From the NCBI RefSeq assembly GCF_900549175.1, contig NZ_URNN01000048.1, positions 1-21,676 on the forward strand: a DNA stretch of 21,676 bases, written 5' to 3'. Origin of the DNA: an uncultured Prevotella sp. Lineage in GTDB: Bacteria; Bacteroidota; Bacteroidia; Bacteroidales; Bacteroidaceae. The notes under the pieces were generated by a model that saw nothing but the letters and a program-made list of their open reading frames with translations, did not search any database and was not told the DNA's origin. Both the position numbers and the translations under genes were made by a program. Positions 21,652 through 21,676 of this stretch are shown piece after piece; position 1 is the first letter of the stretch, and the number at the start of each line of letters is the position of its first letter.

Positions 21652-21676
21652 CAAGAAGATACTAACGCCCGGCTGT

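Overview
The window looks like chromosomal DNA of a Bacteroidales bacterium, most likely Prevotella or a close relative. The evidence is the recurring promoter -7 motif TAnnTTTG in front of several genes, lipoproteins and beta-barrel proteins of Bacteroidetes type, and a gene order I know from Bacteroides/Prevotella genomes (rlmN, pdxA, flippase-like membrane protein, sigma-54 activator, lptE, TPR protein, normally followed by secG, which would lie off the left edge). Species cannot be told from this window. I see no rRNA, tRNA, CRISPR array, prophage or intact transposase.

Left part (1-6096, all on the minus strand): rlmN (23S rRNA/tRNA adenine C2 methyltransferase), pdxA (vitamin B6 synthesis) overlapping by 4 bases a flippase-like integral membrane protein, then a sigma-54-dependent activator whose reading frame runs without a stop into the LptE lipoprotein gene, then a TPR-type protein. 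The join of activator and LptE is abnormal: the recognition helix of the activator's Fis-type HTH is gone and lptE has lost any recognisable ATG.

Centre (6097-8440): rlmN and tcdA (tRNA t6A dehydratase) are divergent from a shared promoter region. After tcdA come about 1.4 kb without genes, packed with repeats: a 152-bp palindromic MITE-like element, a hairpin, an array of 22-bp direct repeats, a 230-bp nested palindrome and a short second 22-bp tandem repeat. A second copy of the MITE-like element, in inverted orientation, sits 12.4 kb away at 19518-19668.

Right part (8441-21676): an unrecognised 464-residue protein; pyrK-pyrD, the electron-transfer and catalytic subunits of class 1B dihydroorotate dehydrogenase (pyrimidine synthesis), with a terminator behind them; a 1342-residue secreted PL1-type pectate lyase-like protein with FnIII and autotransporter-type beta-repeat regions; a small HEAT-like helical protein; a convergent small outer-membrane beta-barrel protein; a NUDIX hydrolase followed 15 bases later by a secreted C1 (bleomycin hydrolase-type) peptidase; and, convergent to it across the second MITE-like copy, a CopA-type copper P1B ATPase.

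Most genes are housekeeping. I did not find a convincing new multi-gene system. The parts most worth a second look are the activator-lptE junction, the paired palindromic elements and other repeats of the 7.1-8.2 kb interval, the mosaic pectate lyase-like protein, and the unrecognised 464-residue protein.
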